Shown piece by piece: positions 1-8,979 of a stretch of DNA of 64,000 nucleotides (the stretch's first letter is position 1; each line of letters starts with the position of its first letter). Position numbers and translations under genes: made by a program. The DNA lies in contig NZ_JACXAF010000025.1 of NCBI RefSeq assembly GCF_014773395.1, positions 1 to 64,000 on the forward strand, written 5' to 3'. The notes below the pieces were generated by a model that saw only the letters and a list, made by a program, of their open reading frames with translations, was not told where the DNA came from and did no database searches. Source of the stretch: Neiella litorisoli (GTDB taxonomy: Bacteria > Pseudomonadota > Gammaproteobacteria > Enterobacterales > Neiellaceae).

Positions 1-110
1 AAAAGTAATGTGGAGATCAGATCGAAGTTCACGGAAAAAGTTCAAAAAAATCCCCGCCAATTGCTTAGCGGGGATTTGTGTATAAGAGACAGCCTTTGCG
101 GTGGCTTTTT
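1..110. other. Contig-edge sequence with Tn5/Nextera mosaic-end remnant
   Basis: Positions 77-92 (tgtgtataagagacag) match the last 16 bases of the 19-bp Tn5 mosaic end used in tagmentation libraries. They lack the OE-specific base of the natural Tn5 end, so an engineered adapter is more likely than a native transposon. The sequence on the left is a terminator whose T-tail is cut by the motif. The sequence on the right (93-112) looks like the right half of another terminator, GCGGTGGC plus T-run, with no left arm. Both signs suggest two unrelated genomic pieces joined by adapter sequence. Nothing coding is supported here. Confidence 0.75.
48..77. terminator. Rho-independent terminator hairpin, tail truncated
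   Basis: A perfect 10-bp stem (aaatccccgc / gcggggattt) with a 10-nt loop is preceded by an A-run. It would act as a terminator in either direction, but the T-tail on the + strand is interrupted by the mosaic-end sequence. The gene it served is not in the window. Confidence 0.6.
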
Positions 111-267
111 TTATGCTGGCATGTGGCCTGCGCTCTGATACTGTTAACGAGCTAGCTCAGTTGGCTCAGCACGGTATCAATACTAGGATTGAGTTTGTTA
201 ATCGCCAGCAACCTTGATTGATAACACTAAATCGATCAATGGTATGGCAATCGGATAAGGAGTCTTT

Positions 268-924
268 ATGGCAAAGGTAGCGGTTATTCTGGCAGGTTGT
301 GGCGTCTTTGATGGCGCAGAGATTCATGAAGCAGTGTGCACCCTGTTGTCGTTGTCCCAGCGTGGTGTGCAATACCAATGTTTTGCACCCGATATTGAGC
401 AGGCGCACGTGATTAATCATTTGACTGGTGCTGAAGTCGATGAAAGCCGCAATGTGCTCGTTGAGGCCGCACGCATTGCCAGAGGTGAAGTGACAGCGTT
501 GGAGCAACTTCAAGCCAAAGACTTCGATGCGCTAATTGTCCCCGGTGGCTTTGGAGCGGCGAAGAACTTAAGCGACTTTGCTTTCAAAGGAACTGAGCTG
601 ACACTGGAGCCAAGTTTTCATCGCGCTCTGGAAGCGTTTGCCGACGCTGATAAACCGGTTGGCTTGCTGTGTATTGCGCCTGTTATTGCGCCACTCATTT
701 ATGGCCAAGGTGTTCAGGTGACCATTGGCTGCGATGCGGAAGTGGCGGCGGCTGTCGAAGCGCTTGGTGGCCAGCACATCGAGTCTGCCGTTGAACAAGT
801 TGTGGTTGATGAGGCGAACCAATTAGTCACGGTGCCAGCTTACATGTTGGGACCAGATATTGCCTCGGTGGCTAAAGGCATTGATGCGTTAGTGGCCAAA
901 GTATTGGAGTTAGCCGCCAAATAA
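268..924 (+). CDS. elbB: ElbB/GlxII-type DJ-1/PfpI family protein (isoprenoid biosynthesis glyoxalase)
   Basis: 218 residues, matching the usual ElbB length of about 217. This DJ-1/PfpI superfamily member is known in E. coli as ElbB, which has weak glyoxalase III-like activity and a proposed role in isoprenoid biosynthesis. The N-terminus has the family pattern (VAVILAGCGVFDG). The nucleophile elbow is Cys135 in GLLCIAP, and VPGGFGAAKN lies near residues 91-100. A good Shine-Dalgarno (aaggag) precedes the ATG by 6 nt. The gene is convergent with the antiporter gene, with 23 bp between them. The family assignment is firm, while the physiological role of the family remains uncertain. Confidence 0.9.
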   Translation: MAKVAVILAGCGVFDGAEIHEAVCTLLSLSQRGVQYQCFAPDIEQAHVINHLTGAEVDESRNVLVEAARIARGEVTALEQLQAKDFDALIVPGGFGAAKNLSDFAFKGTELTLEPSFHRALEAFADADKPVGLLCIAPVIAPLIYGQGVQVTIGCDAEVAAAVEALGGQHIESAVEQVVVDEANQLVTVPAYMLGPDIASVAKGIDALVAKVLELAAK

Positions 925-947
925 TGGCGACTGACACTGGAGCATCG

Positions 948-2267
948 CTATAAAATCACCGCGGCCAACCAACCTGCCGCGAGCAAGGGCAGGTTGTAAT
1001 GGACAAAGGTTGGCACCACCGTATCCCAAATATGGTCGTGCTGGCCGTCTGCGTTTAATCCTGAGGTTGGCCCCAGCGTCGAGTCGGATGCTGGCGAGCC
1101 GGCATCGCCAAGCGCAGCAGCTGTGCCGACTAGGGCGATGGTGGCACTGACTGAAAACCCTAAGTTCATGCATAACGGCACATAAAGGGTCGCAATAATC
1201 GGAATGGTGCTAAAGCTGGAGCCAATGCCCATGGTGATCAGCAGGCCGACAACCAACATCGCAAAAGCAGCTAGCGGCTTATTGTCGGCAAAGTGCTGGG
1301 TCAGGCTATCCACTAACGTTGCGACATGTCCTGTTGCTTTGACCACTTCAGCAAAGCCAGAAGCTGCAATCATAATGAAACCAATCATCGCCATCAGCTT
1401 GAGGCCATCGTAAAACACGTCGTGGGTCTCATGCCATTTAACCACGCCGGTTACCGTAAACACAGCTAATCCCGCTAGCGAGCCGAGAATGATTGAGCCG
1501 GTTTGAAGTTGCGTGATCAGCGTTACAACAATCGCCAGTACGGCAAGCCAACGCTGACTCACCGACGGCAATTTGAGCTGTTTTTGCTCATTGATGTGTG
1601 CACTGGTATAGCTGCGGCGCTTACGGTAACTGAATAGTACAGCAATTAATAATCCACCCAGCATTCCCAACGCTGGCAGCGCCATTGCTGGCATCACCAT
1701 GCTGGCTGAAGCGTTGAGGCCGTTGCCGTTGAGGTTAGCCAATAAGATCTCGTTGAGGAAAATGTTACCGAAGCCAACTGGCAGCAACATATAAGGAGTG
1801 ACTAAACCAAAGGTCAGGACGCAGGCGACTAAACGCCGATCGAGCTGGAATTCGTTCATTAAACGAAGTAACGGCGGCACCAAAATTGGAATGAAGGCAA
1901 TATGAACCGGGATCAGGTTTTGCGACATGATGGCCATCGCCAGCAATGCCGCTAGCATCAGCAGCTCAACGGTAAACGTTTGTTTGGCAGTGGGTTGATG
2001 ACCAACTCGGGCAATAATGCTGTGGGCTAGCCACAGGGTGATGCCAGAACGTGATAAAGCTACCGCAAAGGCACCAAGCATGGCGTAACCCAATGCAATG
2101 GTAGCGCCGCCTCCGAGGCCTTTTTCAAATGCTTTGACCACGTCCGGCATGGCTAATCCTGCGCTGAGCCCCGCAACGACGGCACTAATGGTGAGAGCAA
2201 TCACCACATTGATCCGGACTAGGCTCAGCAGCAACATCAGCGCCACAGCAATAACAACAGCGTTCAT
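948..2267 (-). CDS. Na+/H+ antiporter family membrane protein
   Basis: About 439 residues with roughly 10-12 hydrophobic segments. It resembles the YuiF-type Na+/H+ antiporter family of the ion transporter superfamily, with a duplicated layout and a Gly/Ala/Ser-rich motif near the C-terminus ([14 protein letters not shown]). The probable role is sodium- or substrate-coupled antiport in the inner membrane, but the real substrate cannot be read from sequence. The reading frame opens with TTG directly followed by ATG, and the ATG at 2267 was chosen. It stands alone, with pyrI behind it on the same strand (65 bp gap) and elbB convergent. Confidence 0.75.
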   Translation of the reverse strand: MNAVVIAVALMLLLSLVRINVVIALTISAVVAGLSAGLAMPDVVKAFEKGLGGGATIALGYAMLGAFAVALSRSGITLWLAHSIIARVGHQPTAKQTFTVELLMLAALLAMAIMSQNLIPVHIAFIPILVPPLLRLMNEFQLDRRLVACVLTFGLVTPYMLLPVGFGNIFLNEILLANLNGNGLNASASMVMPAMALPALGMLGGLLIAVLFSYRKRRSYTSAHINEQKQLKLPSVSQRWLAVLAIVVTLITQLQTGSIILGSLAGLAVFTVTGVVKWHETHDVFYDGLKLMAMIGFIMIAASGFAEVVKATGHVATLVDSLTQHFADNKPLAAFAMLVVGLLITMGIGSSFSTIPIIATLYVPLCMNLGFSVSATIALVGTAAALGDAGSPASDSTLGPTSGLNADGQHDHIWDTVVPTFVHYNLPLLAAGWLAAVIL

Positions 2268-2331
2268 CAATCTCTCAATCTGTTAGGTTGTGGCACCGAT
2301 CCTTCGAAGCGACAGAGGCAAAAGCAAAAGT

Positions 2332-2793
2332 TTAGTTGAGCTCGTTGAATAAGCGCTGATTAAAGCTCTTTTCACAGTAATGGCACTTCAGTACCACGCC
2401 TGACGCCGATTCACTAATGTGGAACTTAGTGTTCACCGGCTCTTCGTTACTAATGCAATTGCTATTTGGACAAGCCAATACCGAGTCGATCGCATCGGGC
2501 AGCGTGACCCGATATTTTTCCACCACCTCGTAGTTATCGATGACGTTGATGGTGGCATCCTTGGCAAACAGCGCCAATTGATTGGCTTGGGTAACATCAA
2601 ATACGGTGTCTTCGACTTTGATGATGTCTTTTTTGCCCTGATGCTTGGAGCGCAAGTTTAAGCCAACGGTGATCGGGTGATCCTGATCGCTAAGTTGGAA
2701 AAACTTTAGAATGCGGATCCCCATACCGGCAGGAATGTGGTCGATCACCGTACCGTGGGCAATCGCTTCAACTTGTAATTTGTGTTGTGGCAT
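2332..2793 (-). CDS. pyrI: Aspartate carbamoyltransferase regulatory chain
   Basis: 153 residues, the same length as E. coli PyrI. It is the allosteric subunit of ATCase that binds CTP/ATP and contacts the catalytic chain through a C-terminal zinc domain. Four zinc-ligand cysteines are visible at residues 108, 113, 137 and 140. The gene begins inside the pyrB stop codon (TGATG, 1-nt overlap), which indicates translational coupling. Its presence means this organism has the allosteric class-B c6r6 ATCase found in enterics and relatives. Confidence 0.97.
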   Translation of the reverse strand: MPQHKLQVEAIAHGTVIDHIPAGMGIRILKFFQLSDQDHPITVGLNLRSKHQGKKDIIKVEDTVFDVTQANQLALFAKDATINVIDNYEVVEKYRVTLPDAIDSVLACPNSNCISNEEPVNTKFHISESASGVVLKCHYCEKSFNQRLFNELN

Positions 2794-3719
2794 CAGGCAA
2801 ACTCCTCGGACAGAACGAGTGCTAATAGCGCTTGGCGGGCATACACGCCGTTTTCAGCCTGTTCAAAGTAATAGGCGTGCGGGGTGGCATCGACATCTGT
2901 GGTGATTTCATCAACCCGTGGCAGCGGATGCAGCACTTTCAAGTTCTGTTTCGCATTGGCCAGCATTTTTGCGGTCAGAATGTAGTTCGCCTTCATGTGC
3001 TGGTATTCGGTTGGATCGAATCGTTCTTTTTGCACCCGCGTCATGTACAGCACGTCGAGTTTCGGGATCACCGCTTCTAGATCGTCGACCACTTCGAAGT
3101 TGACGCCCGCTTGGTTGAGCTCTTCACACAAGTAATCTGGCATGGCTAACGCCGCAGGCGAAACAAAATAGAACTTACAGCCGAACAACGACAACGCCTG
3201 CGCCAATGAATGCACGGTGCGGCCGTATTTTAAGTCGCCAACAAAGGCCACATTTAACCCTTCCAAAGTGCCCTGAGTTTCATAAATCGAAAACAAATCG
3301 AGCAGGGTCTGAGTTGGATGTTGGTTGGCGCCGTCGCCACCGTTGATCACCGGTACGCTGGAGAACTCTGACGCGAGGCGGGCGGCACCTTCTTTAGGGT
3401 GGCGCATGAAAAATGCGTCGGTGTAGGACGAAATCACTTTGACCGAGTCGGCCAGTGTTTCGCCTTTTTGCGCCAACGAGGTATTGCCACCCGAGTCGAA
3501 ACCAATAACGGTGCCGCCAAGGCGTTGCACGGCGGTTTCAAACGACAACCGAGTGCGAGTCGACGCTTCAAAGAAGCAGCTGGCGACAACCTTGTTGGTG
3601 AGTAAATCGGGCCGAGGGCTTTGTTTTAGCTGCTTTGCAGTAGCGACAATGAGTTCAAGTTCGTCGCGAGATAAATCAGCAATAGAAATAATGTGCTTGT
3701 TGTGGAGCGGATTGGTCAT
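2793..3719 (-). CDS. pyrB: Aspartate carbamoyltransferase catalytic chain
   Basis: 308 residues from the ATG at 3719. A longer in-frame extension upstream would run through the promoter and leader, so it was rejected. It catalyses carbamoyl phosphate + aspartate to carbamoyl-aspartate, the committed step of pyrimidine synthesis. The carbamoyl-phosphate loop STRTRLSFE (about residues 53-61), [10 protein letters not shown] and the HPLPR motif are all present. It is co-transcribed with pyrI in the order pyrBI. A hairpin and an extended -10 promoter lie just upstream. Confidence 0.97.
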   Translation of the reverse strand: MTNPLHNKHIISIADLSRDELELIVATAKQLKQSPRPDLLTNKVVASCFFEASTRTRLSFETAVQRLGGTVIGFDSGGNTSLAQKGETLADSVKVISSYTDAFFMRHPKEGAARLASEFSSVPVINGGDGANQHPTQTLLDLFSIYETQGTLEGLNVAFVGDLKYGRTVHSLAQALSLFGCKFYFVSPAALAMPDYLCEELNQAGVNFEVVDDLEAVIPKLDVLYMTRVQKERFDPTEYQHMKANYILTAKMLANAKQNLKVLHPLPRVDEITTDVDATPHAYYFEQAENGVYARQALLALVLSEEFA

Positions 3720-3751
3720 GCTGCTTCCCTGAGGATACGGCAGTTGCCGAC

Positions 3752-3788
3752 GTGCCTGATGGCCAGGCACAGCCGGAGCGCGATTATA
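3752..3788 (-). promoter_or_regulatory. pyrBI promoter (extended -10) and leader hairpin
   Basis: On the minus strand a perfect TATAAT (3783-3788) preceded by TGC forms an extended -10 element; no good -35 is seen. The short leader then holds a perfect 7-bp stem (gtgcctg / caggcac, 3752-3770). No T-tract follows the hairpin and no U-rich leader ORF is seen, so an E. coli-type pyrBI attenuator is not evident. The promoter call rests on sequence match only. Confidence 0.55.
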
Positions 3789-3886
3789 GCAAAGCAATGT
3801 CAGCAGAGCGACAGCTTCGATTGCGCTTCTAATGGAAAAATTGCGTTACATCATATTCGGCTGACGGCCATAGCAAAAAAGATGAA

Positions 3887-5434
3887 TTACATTTGCAACC
3901 AAATAGTTGTCAGCAATATCAGCGCCGTCATTAGTAATAGCAATTGCCACTTCCAACGCGCCAGCTGCCATGAAATGGGCTGCCAACTGATTTGCCTGCC
4001 CGTTATTTTGGCCCATGCGATAGCCAACAGGCCAGCACTGAGCAATCCGGTTAAGTTCCACCACAGCCAAGAAACACTGGGCAAACAAAGCCAGATAAGG
4101 ATATTAGCGGCTAGCCCAGCAATAAAGCCGAACAATGTGGCAGATGCGCCGATTGATGGAGCAAAGATTGCGATGGCGAATATCGCCAGCAATGGACCAT
4201 TGGCCAACGAGCCGACTTTATTAATCGCTTCGAGTACGGTCGGGGCAATGTGTTCAACCTGATACGACAGTAACACGGCAAACGCTCCCCAGCCAAAGGT
4301 GGCAATTTTAGATGCGAGGAATAACTGTTTTTCTGAGAGTTTGCTGTAGCGATTGACGTAATCTTCAACGGTGCTGGCAGATAAGCTGTTGAGCGCCGAG
4401 TCGATTGATGACATGGCAGCGGCAAACAAGCCAACCATGGCTAAGCCGGCGAGGCCTGGGGCGAATTCAAGACTGACGAAGGCTGGAAAGACTAAGTTGA
4501 AATTGGGCGCACCGTTACTGGTGGTTGGTAGGGACGCGATGAATGTTGGTTGCTCAATGGCATAAGCGGCAAGACCTAAGCCGACTAGGCAATAGCACAA
4601 CACCAAAGGAAAACGCAGCAGGCCATTGAGCATTAAAACGGTTTGGGTGGTTGCCGGTGTGTTAGCTGATAGCAGACGCTGGGCCTGACTTTGGTCGCAG
4701 CCATAGTAGGCTACATAGAGAAACAAGCCACCGAAAAACATTGGCCAGAAACCATACTGATTACCGGACATCAAGCCCCAATCGTTGGCCAGCGCCTGGG
4801 TTCTATCGGTCAAACTATGGTAGTGGTTGAACAGTGGATCCGATAACCAAAGTAGTGCCAATACCACGGCGCCAAATAGCAGCACCATTTGCACCACATC
4901 ACTGATCACCACCGCTTTCATGCCACCCATCAAATCGTAGGCAATGGTGATCCCCATTAGTAAGATCACGGCGGTGGTATAAGAAACGCCGGTCAATAGG
5001 GCAATGACCGATGCCACGCCATAGACGGTGACACCGGTTGCGACACCTCGAAAGAACAAAAAGCAGCCACTGGCAACCAGTCGGCAGCGAACATCCAGCC
5101 GCTGTTCTAGAAATTCATAAATGGAAATCACATTGGCTTTGCGAATAGGCATGAAGACCAGACAAAGCAGCAACATGGCTAAAGGCACCGCTAGCTCATA
5201 CTGCAGCCACAACAGGCCGCCTCCAGCAACAAAACCAACGAAAGCTGGCGCCCCGAGAAGGCTGTTTGTTGAGCATTGCGTGGCGACAATCGAGGTTGCC
5301 AACGTCCAGCTTGGCAGGGACTTACCGGCGAGGTAGTAATCGGCTCGCGAACGCTGTTTTCGGCCCAAATACCATGCTCCGAGCAGCATTAACACTAAAT
5401 AAGTGGCGATCACCCACCAGTCCAAAACATCCAT
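3887..5434 (-). CDS. Sodium:solute symporter (SSS family)
   Basis: About 515 residues with some 13 predicted membrane segments, typical of the SSS family (TC 2.A.21) that couples Na+ entry to uptake of a sugar, amino acid, vitamin or organic acid. The N-terminus fits the family (WWVIATYLVLMLLGAWYLGR, then a GR-rich loop and YYLAGKSLPSW). The start at 5434 was chosen because it sits just before TM1. The frame extends 31 codons upstream without membrane character, and no strong ribosome site separates the options. The substrate cannot be predicted. A terminator lies upstream, so the gene is likely its own unit. Confidence 0.8.
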   Translation of the reverse strand: MDVLDWWVIATYLVLMLLGAWYLGRKQRSRADYYLAGKSLPSWTLATSIVATQCSTNSLLGAPAFVGFVAGGGLLWLQYELAVPLAMLLLCLVFMPIRKANVISIYEFLEQRLDVRCRLVASGCFLFFRGVATGVTVYGVASVIALLTGVSYTTAVILLMGITIAYDLMGGMKAVVISDVVQMVLLFGAVVLALLWLSDPLFNHYHSLTDRTQALANDWGLMSGNQYGFWPMFFGGLFLYVAYYGCDQSQAQRLLSANTPATTQTVLMLNGLLRFPLVLCYCLVGLGLAAYAIEQPTFIASLPTTSNGAPNFNLVFPAFVSLEFAPGLAGLAMVGLFAAAMSSIDSALNSLSASTVEDYVNRYSKLSEKQLFLASKIATFGWGAFAVLLSYQVEHIAPTVLEAINKVGSLANGPLLAIFAIAIFAPSIGASATLFGFIAGLAANILIWLCLPSVSWLWWNLTGLLSAGLLAIAWAKITGRQISWQPISWQLARWKWQLLLLMTALILLTTIWLQM

Positions 5435-5554
5435 GTCATCAGCCCTAAGTCCGTTGCCCACTTCCATCATAGAGCTTTTAATGTCGTCAGCGCTAGTTAG
5501 ACAGTTATGGGTAACTAGCGCTGCCATGCTCCGGCATGGCGGCGCGTAGAAACC

Positions 5555-5581
5555 AAAAGAGCCGCTTAAAGCGGCTCTTTT
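5555..5581. terminator. Bidirectional Rho-independent terminator
   Basis: A perfect 13-bp stem (aaaagagccgctt / aagcggctctttt) with a one-base loop, flanked by A and T runs. It lies 23 bp past the stop of the slyB-like lipoprotein gene and before the symporter gene, so it separates two minus-strand units. Confidence 0.9.
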
Positions 5582-5603
5582 GCGAGTTGCGGCGACAACG
5601 GCA

Positions 5604-6113
5604 TTATTGGGTTTGTGTCGCTTGTTGCTGCTGGATCACTGATGGATCAGGCAGCAAAGTCACACGGTAGGTGCTGCCTTGGCTGAGCAATTTCACAGTG
5701 TCGCCAATGTTGATTGGCGCTTCTTGTTCTGAATTTGCTTGTACGACTGAAATGACATTGCCATTTTCCAGCCGAATGGTGTACTCCGTGCCTTGTTGTT
5801 GGGTGAGCTTTTCTTCTGCTGCTGCACCGGCTGCGGCACCTACAATGGCGCCCACAACGGTCGCAATATCTTTACCTTTGCCGCCACCAACAGCGGATCC
5901 TGCCACGCCACCTAAGGCACCGCCAGCTGCAGAGCCAGCCACCGTTTTGGTGCCTTCAATATTAACCAGTTGCATGTCTAACACGGTGCCAATTTCAACC
6001 CGTTGCACTTTGCGTGCTTCAGAGCGCGAGTAGTCGCGACCGGTTTGGCTAGAGGGCACACAGGCCGTTAAAGTGAACGCAGTGGCAAACAACACAATCA
6101 TTAAACGCTTCAT
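5604..6113 (-). CDS. Glycine-zipper 2TM lipoprotein (SlyB/PcpY-like)
   Basis: 169 residues. The N-terminus is a lipoprotein signal with lipobox LTAC (Cys at residue 18). A central Gly/Ala-rich stretch (about residues 60-98: VAGSAAGGALGGVAGSAVGG onward) is the glycine-zipper 2TM domain of SlyB-type outer-membrane lipoproteins. The C-terminal part, with strand-like segments, resembles other members. SlyB is known as a PhoPQ-responsive outer-membrane stability lipoprotein in enterics, and that role is only inferred here. The protein ends in a Gln-rich tail. The gene is divergent from the LoiP-like protease gene. Confidence 0.82.
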   Translation of the reverse strand: MKRLMIVLFATAFTLTACVPSSQTGRDYSRSEARKVQRVEIGTVLDMQLVNIEGTKTVAGSAAGGALGGVAGSAVGGGKGKDIATVVGAIVGAAAGAAAEEKLTQQQGTEYTIRLENGNVISVVQANSEQEAPINIGDTVKLLSQGSTYRVTLLPDPSVIQQQQATQTQ

Positions 6114-6290
6114 ATCGAACCTACTTAGTCAAATTTGATCGGGCATCAACATCCCTGAGACAGGCCCTCAATGGCCCACCATGAATTGCTGTTAGCGGAT
6201 ACTTTAGTTGCTCACCGAAACTAAATAAACCGCAAAATTGTATTAATTTGTAGCTTAATGATAACCGTTGAACTTACCCTGAACCATTGC

Positions 6291-6318
6291 TTGAAGCTGC
6301 CCCAGAGCCGTGTACACT
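6291..6318 (+). promoter_or_regulatory. Candidate sigma70 promoter for the M48 protease gene
   Basis: TTGAAG (6291-6296) and TACACT (6313-6318) are separated by 16 bp and sit about 40 bp before the ATG. Each box has 4 of 6 consensus bases, so this is a weak to moderate match. Confidence 0.35.
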
Positions 6319-6354
6319 TTCGGTATTAACTTCCCAAAAAGCAAAGAGATCCGC

Positions 6355-7194
6355 ATGACAAGGAATTCTATCACCCTATTGCTGTCTGCTTCGCTGTTGC
6401 TTGGCGCTTGTACCTCAACGCCAACAGGCCGCTCGCAGTTAGCTTTTCAAGATTCTGGCAAAATGGCCGCGATGGGTGCGCAATCATTTGAGCAATTAAA
6501 GCAAAAAGAAAAGGTGAGTCAGTCCAAAGCGTTAAACGACTATGCTCAGTGTGTGTCCCGAGCCATCGTCAATGAGGTGCCTGAATCTTTTGGATACCAG
6601 CCAGACTCATGGGAAGTGGTGGTGTTTGACAGCGATCAAGTGAATGCCTTTGCCTTACCCGGTGCCAAAATTGGCGTGTACACCGGTTTGATGCGCGTTG
6701 CCGACAACCAAGATCAGCTGGCCGCGGTGATTGGTCACGAGGTGGCACACGTACTAGCAAAACATTCGAATGAGCGAATGAGCACCCAAATCCTAACCTC
6801 CGTGGGCTTGCTAGCGGCTGGTGTCGCACTGAGTGATAGCGACAATAAGGGCTTGTACATGGCAGTGCTTGGCGCTGGCGCGGCCTATGGTGTGATCTTG
6901 CCTTATAGTCGGGTGCATGAGTCAGAGGCCGATCACATGGGGCAAGATCTGATGGCGCAGGCTGGATTCGATCCTGAAGCGGCAGTCGAACTCTGGCACA
7001 ACATGGCCAAAGCCTCCGGTGGCAAGCAACCGCCTGAGCTGATGTCGACGCACCCGTCTCACCAGACTCGGATCAGCGATTTAACCCAAGGACTGGCGCA
7101 ATTTGAGCCGATTTACCAGCAGGCTCAAGCCAGTGGCAAGCGGCCTAATTGCGTTAAGCCGGATATGCCACCACCAGCCGAAAAGGAAAGCTAG
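6355..7194 (+). CDS. M48 family periplasmic metalloprotease lipoprotein (LoiP/YcaL-like)
   Basis: 279 residues from the ATG at 6355, which directly precedes a lipoprotein signal (ITLLLSASLLLGAC). Upstream in-frame codons lack signal-peptide character. The zinc site HEVAH (AAVIGHEVAHVLAKH) and the downstream ligand region ESEADHMG mark an M48 metalloprotease. Closest in layout are E. coli LoiP (YggG) and YcaL, which act on outer-membrane proteins, so a periplasmic quality-control role is inferred. The 3' end overlaps the convergent nhaC gene by 4 bp. Confidence 0.88.
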   Translation: MTRNSITLLLSASLLLGACTSTPTGRSQLAFQDSGKMAAMGAQSFEQLKQKEKVSQSKALNDYAQCVSRAIVNEVPESFGYQPDSWEVVVFDSDQVNAFALPGAKIGVYTGLMRVADNQDQLAAVIGHEVAHVLAKHSNERMSTQILTSVGLLAAGVALSDSDNKGLYMAVLGAGAAYGVILPYSRVHESEADHMGQDLMAQAGFDPEAAVELWHNMAKASGGKQPPELMSTHPSHQTRISDLTQGLAQFEPIYQQAQASGKRPNCVKPDMPPPAEKES

Positions 7195-8513
7195 GCTTTT
7201 CTGCCCACCACAATGCTAATTACCGATGTGATCGCCAGCAGCATGACGTAGTAGCTGTTGGCAACCACGGTCATTGGCGCCAAACCAAAACTTGAACCCA
7301 GTAATAGCGCTTGCGCGCCCCACGGGATCATGCCTTGACTAATGCAGCTGAAAATATCGAGCAAGCTGGCACTTCGTTTGGGAGCAATATGTTGCTCTTG
7401 AGCTAGATTACGAGCGACATCACCGCAGACAATAATGGAAACCGTGTTGTTGGCGGTACAGCAATTGGTCACTGCCACCATGCCGGCTAATGCTGATTCG
7501 GTGGCGCGTTTACTTTGTTGTTGTTTACCGAGTTTGTTAATCAGTCGTTGGCACTGGACTGTGATGTAAGCAAGGCCACCTTGATGCTTGATCAGCTGAC
7601 TAAGGCCGCCAATCAACATCGACAAGACAAAAATCTCCTGCATTTTGGTAAAGCCTTGGTAGATGTCCTTAGTGAACTGCAACACGGCGTAATCCGCTTG
7701 CACAAAGCCAATGACGCCTGCTAACACAATACCGATCGCCAGCACCACAAATACATTGAGGCCTGCAACCGCGAGCACCAAGATGGTCAAATAGGGCAGT
7801 ACCAGCAACCAGTCGACGGGGTTCGTCGGCGCAGGCGAGGTATCTGGTTGCAGCCAATAAAATAACGCTAACGCAAGCAAAGCGGCGGGAACCGCGATAT
7901 GCAGGTTTTCGCGAAATTTGTCACGCATGCTACTGCCCTGAGTGCGAGCTGAAGCGATGGTGGTGTCTGATATGACCGATAAGTTGTCGCCGAACATGGC
8001 GCCACTGAGCACGGTACCAGCCATCAGCGCCGGATTGATGTCGGCACTCTCGGAGATCCCTAACGCGACCGGCGCAATGGCCGCAATGGTGCCCATTGAA
8101 GTGCCCATGGCAGTGGCAACAAAACCAGAAATAATGAAAATGCCGGGCAAAATAAAGGGCTCTGGTAATAGTGACAAACCAAGGTTTACCGTGGCTTCGA
8201 CACCGCCAGTTGCTTGTGCCACCGACGAAAATGCGCCAGCCAGCAAATAAATCAAACACATGGTGATAATGGTGTTTTGGCCAGCGCCAGCCATAAAGGT
8301 ATTGAGGCTGTCATTGAGTGGTTGACGATTGAGCCATAGCGCCAGCACGATTGCCGGTAAAATAGCGACAGGCGCAGGTAATTGGTAAAACGCGTACGCT
8401 GTCTGCTGCTGCGTCAGAATGATGCCTGTGCCAACAAACAACAATAAAAACAGGGCAAATGGCAGCAAGGCTAAGCCATTTGGCTCAATGGTGTGAGAAG
8501 CAGGTTTGGTCAT
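7191..8513 (-). CDS. nhaC: NhaC-family Na+/H+ antiporter
   Basis: 440 residues, about 11-12 membrane segments. The NhaC-type core is recognisable (SGFVATAMGTSMGTIAAIAP, then SGAMFGDNLSVISDTTIAS). Family members exchange Na+ for H+ or malate, and some gammaproteobacterial relatives are thought to carry amino acids such as lysine. No lysine-riboswitch core was found in the leader. The gene ends 4 bp inside the convergent protease gene. The 466-bp region upstream of its start (8514-8979) contains a candidate small RNA on the other strand and the terminator of the next gene. Confidence 0.85.
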   Translation of the reverse strand: MTKPASHTIEPNGLALLPFALFLLLFVGTGIILTQQQTAYAFYQLPAPVAILPAIVLALWLNRQPLNDSLNTFMAGAGQNTIITMCLIYLLAGAFSSVAQATGGVEATVNLGLSLLPEPFILPGIFIISGFVATAMGTSMGTIAAIAPVALGISESADINPALMAGTVLSGAMFGDNLSVISDTTIASARTQGSSMRDKFRENLHIAVPAALLALALFYWLQPDTSPAPTNPVDWLLVLPYLTILVLAVAGLNVFVVLAIGIVLAGVIGFVQADYAVLQFTKDIYQGFTKMQEIFVLSMLIGGLSQLIKHQGGLAYITVQCQRLINKLGKQQQSKRATESALAGMVAVTNCCTANNTVSIIVCGDVARNLAQEQHIAPKRSASLLDIFSCISQGMIPWGAQALLLGSSFGLAPMTVVANSYYVMLLAITSVISIVVGRKA

Positions 8514-8708
8514 TCAAATGCCTAATTCGAAGGAATGATTCTTGTTTATTTTGGTATTGTGGCATGTTGCCCGCTTAGGGTTAAACAACCACACCACAAA
8601 TCTCTATTTTTATTCAGCTAAGTAACTGAGTTCACTCATCTTGATGAAATAATTCAAAACTTGAAAAAATTTTCTTTACAACTCAAAAAAGCGACTACAC
8701 TTGAAACC

Positions 8709-8875
8709 AAGCCGTTGCACAGACAACGGTTTAACCCAGCGAGTTCCCTAAAATCTATATAAAAAGGGAAACGATTGGCAAAGCAAAATAGGCTATCTAA
8801 CAATAATAATCTGTGCGCAACAGATAAAAGGCTAATCCCCTCACAGCCGGCAAGCGATTGCTGGCTTTTCTTTCT
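8709..8875 (+). ncRNA. Candidate intergenic small RNA on the + strand
   Basis: This stretch has no credible protein. It carries a perfect 6-bp hairpin (ccgttg / caacgg, 8712-8729), a second possible stem (gttccct / agggaaac, near 8743-8771), and at its 3' end a 9-bp terminator stem followed by TTTTCTTTCT (8845-8875). No + strand gene lies upstream to need that terminator, and none follows before 12.7 kb. The 5' end is a guess from a weak TTTACA / TACACT pair at 8675-8701. No known RNA family was recognised. Confidence 0.35.
8845..8875 (+). terminator. Orphan Rho-independent terminator, + strand
   Basis: Stem agccggcaa / ttgctggct (one G-U pair) with a GCGA tetraloop and a pyrimidine tail. 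The form resembles terminators of known sRNAs. It serves no visible upstream + strand gene and supports the ncRNA candidate. Confidence 0.55.
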
Positions 8876-8917
8876 CTGCTCAAGCGGGGTATCGAGAGAG
8901 GGGCTGACAACCACAAC

Positions 8918-8946
8918 AAAAACGCCGGTCTTAGACCGGCGTTTTT
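8918..8946. terminator. Terminator of the amidohydrolase gene
   Basis: A perfect 13-bp stem (aaaaacgccggtc / gaccggcgttttt) with a TTA loop, 34 bp beyond the minus-strand stop. It is symmetrical and could stop transcription from both sides. Confidence 0.9.
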
Positions 8947-8979
8947 GTTTGTCATCAACCGCAGTACCTGCGTGACCGA

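Noticed and set aside
150-185. tRNA-like D-arm motif (agctagctcagttggctcagc)
   Set aside because: No acceptor stem, anticodon arm or T-arm can be built around it, so it is taken as chance.
8514-8900. Possible lysine riboswitch upstream of nhaC
   Set aside because: The conserved lysine-element core motifs were not found on the minus strand. Only a + strand terminator-like structure was seen.
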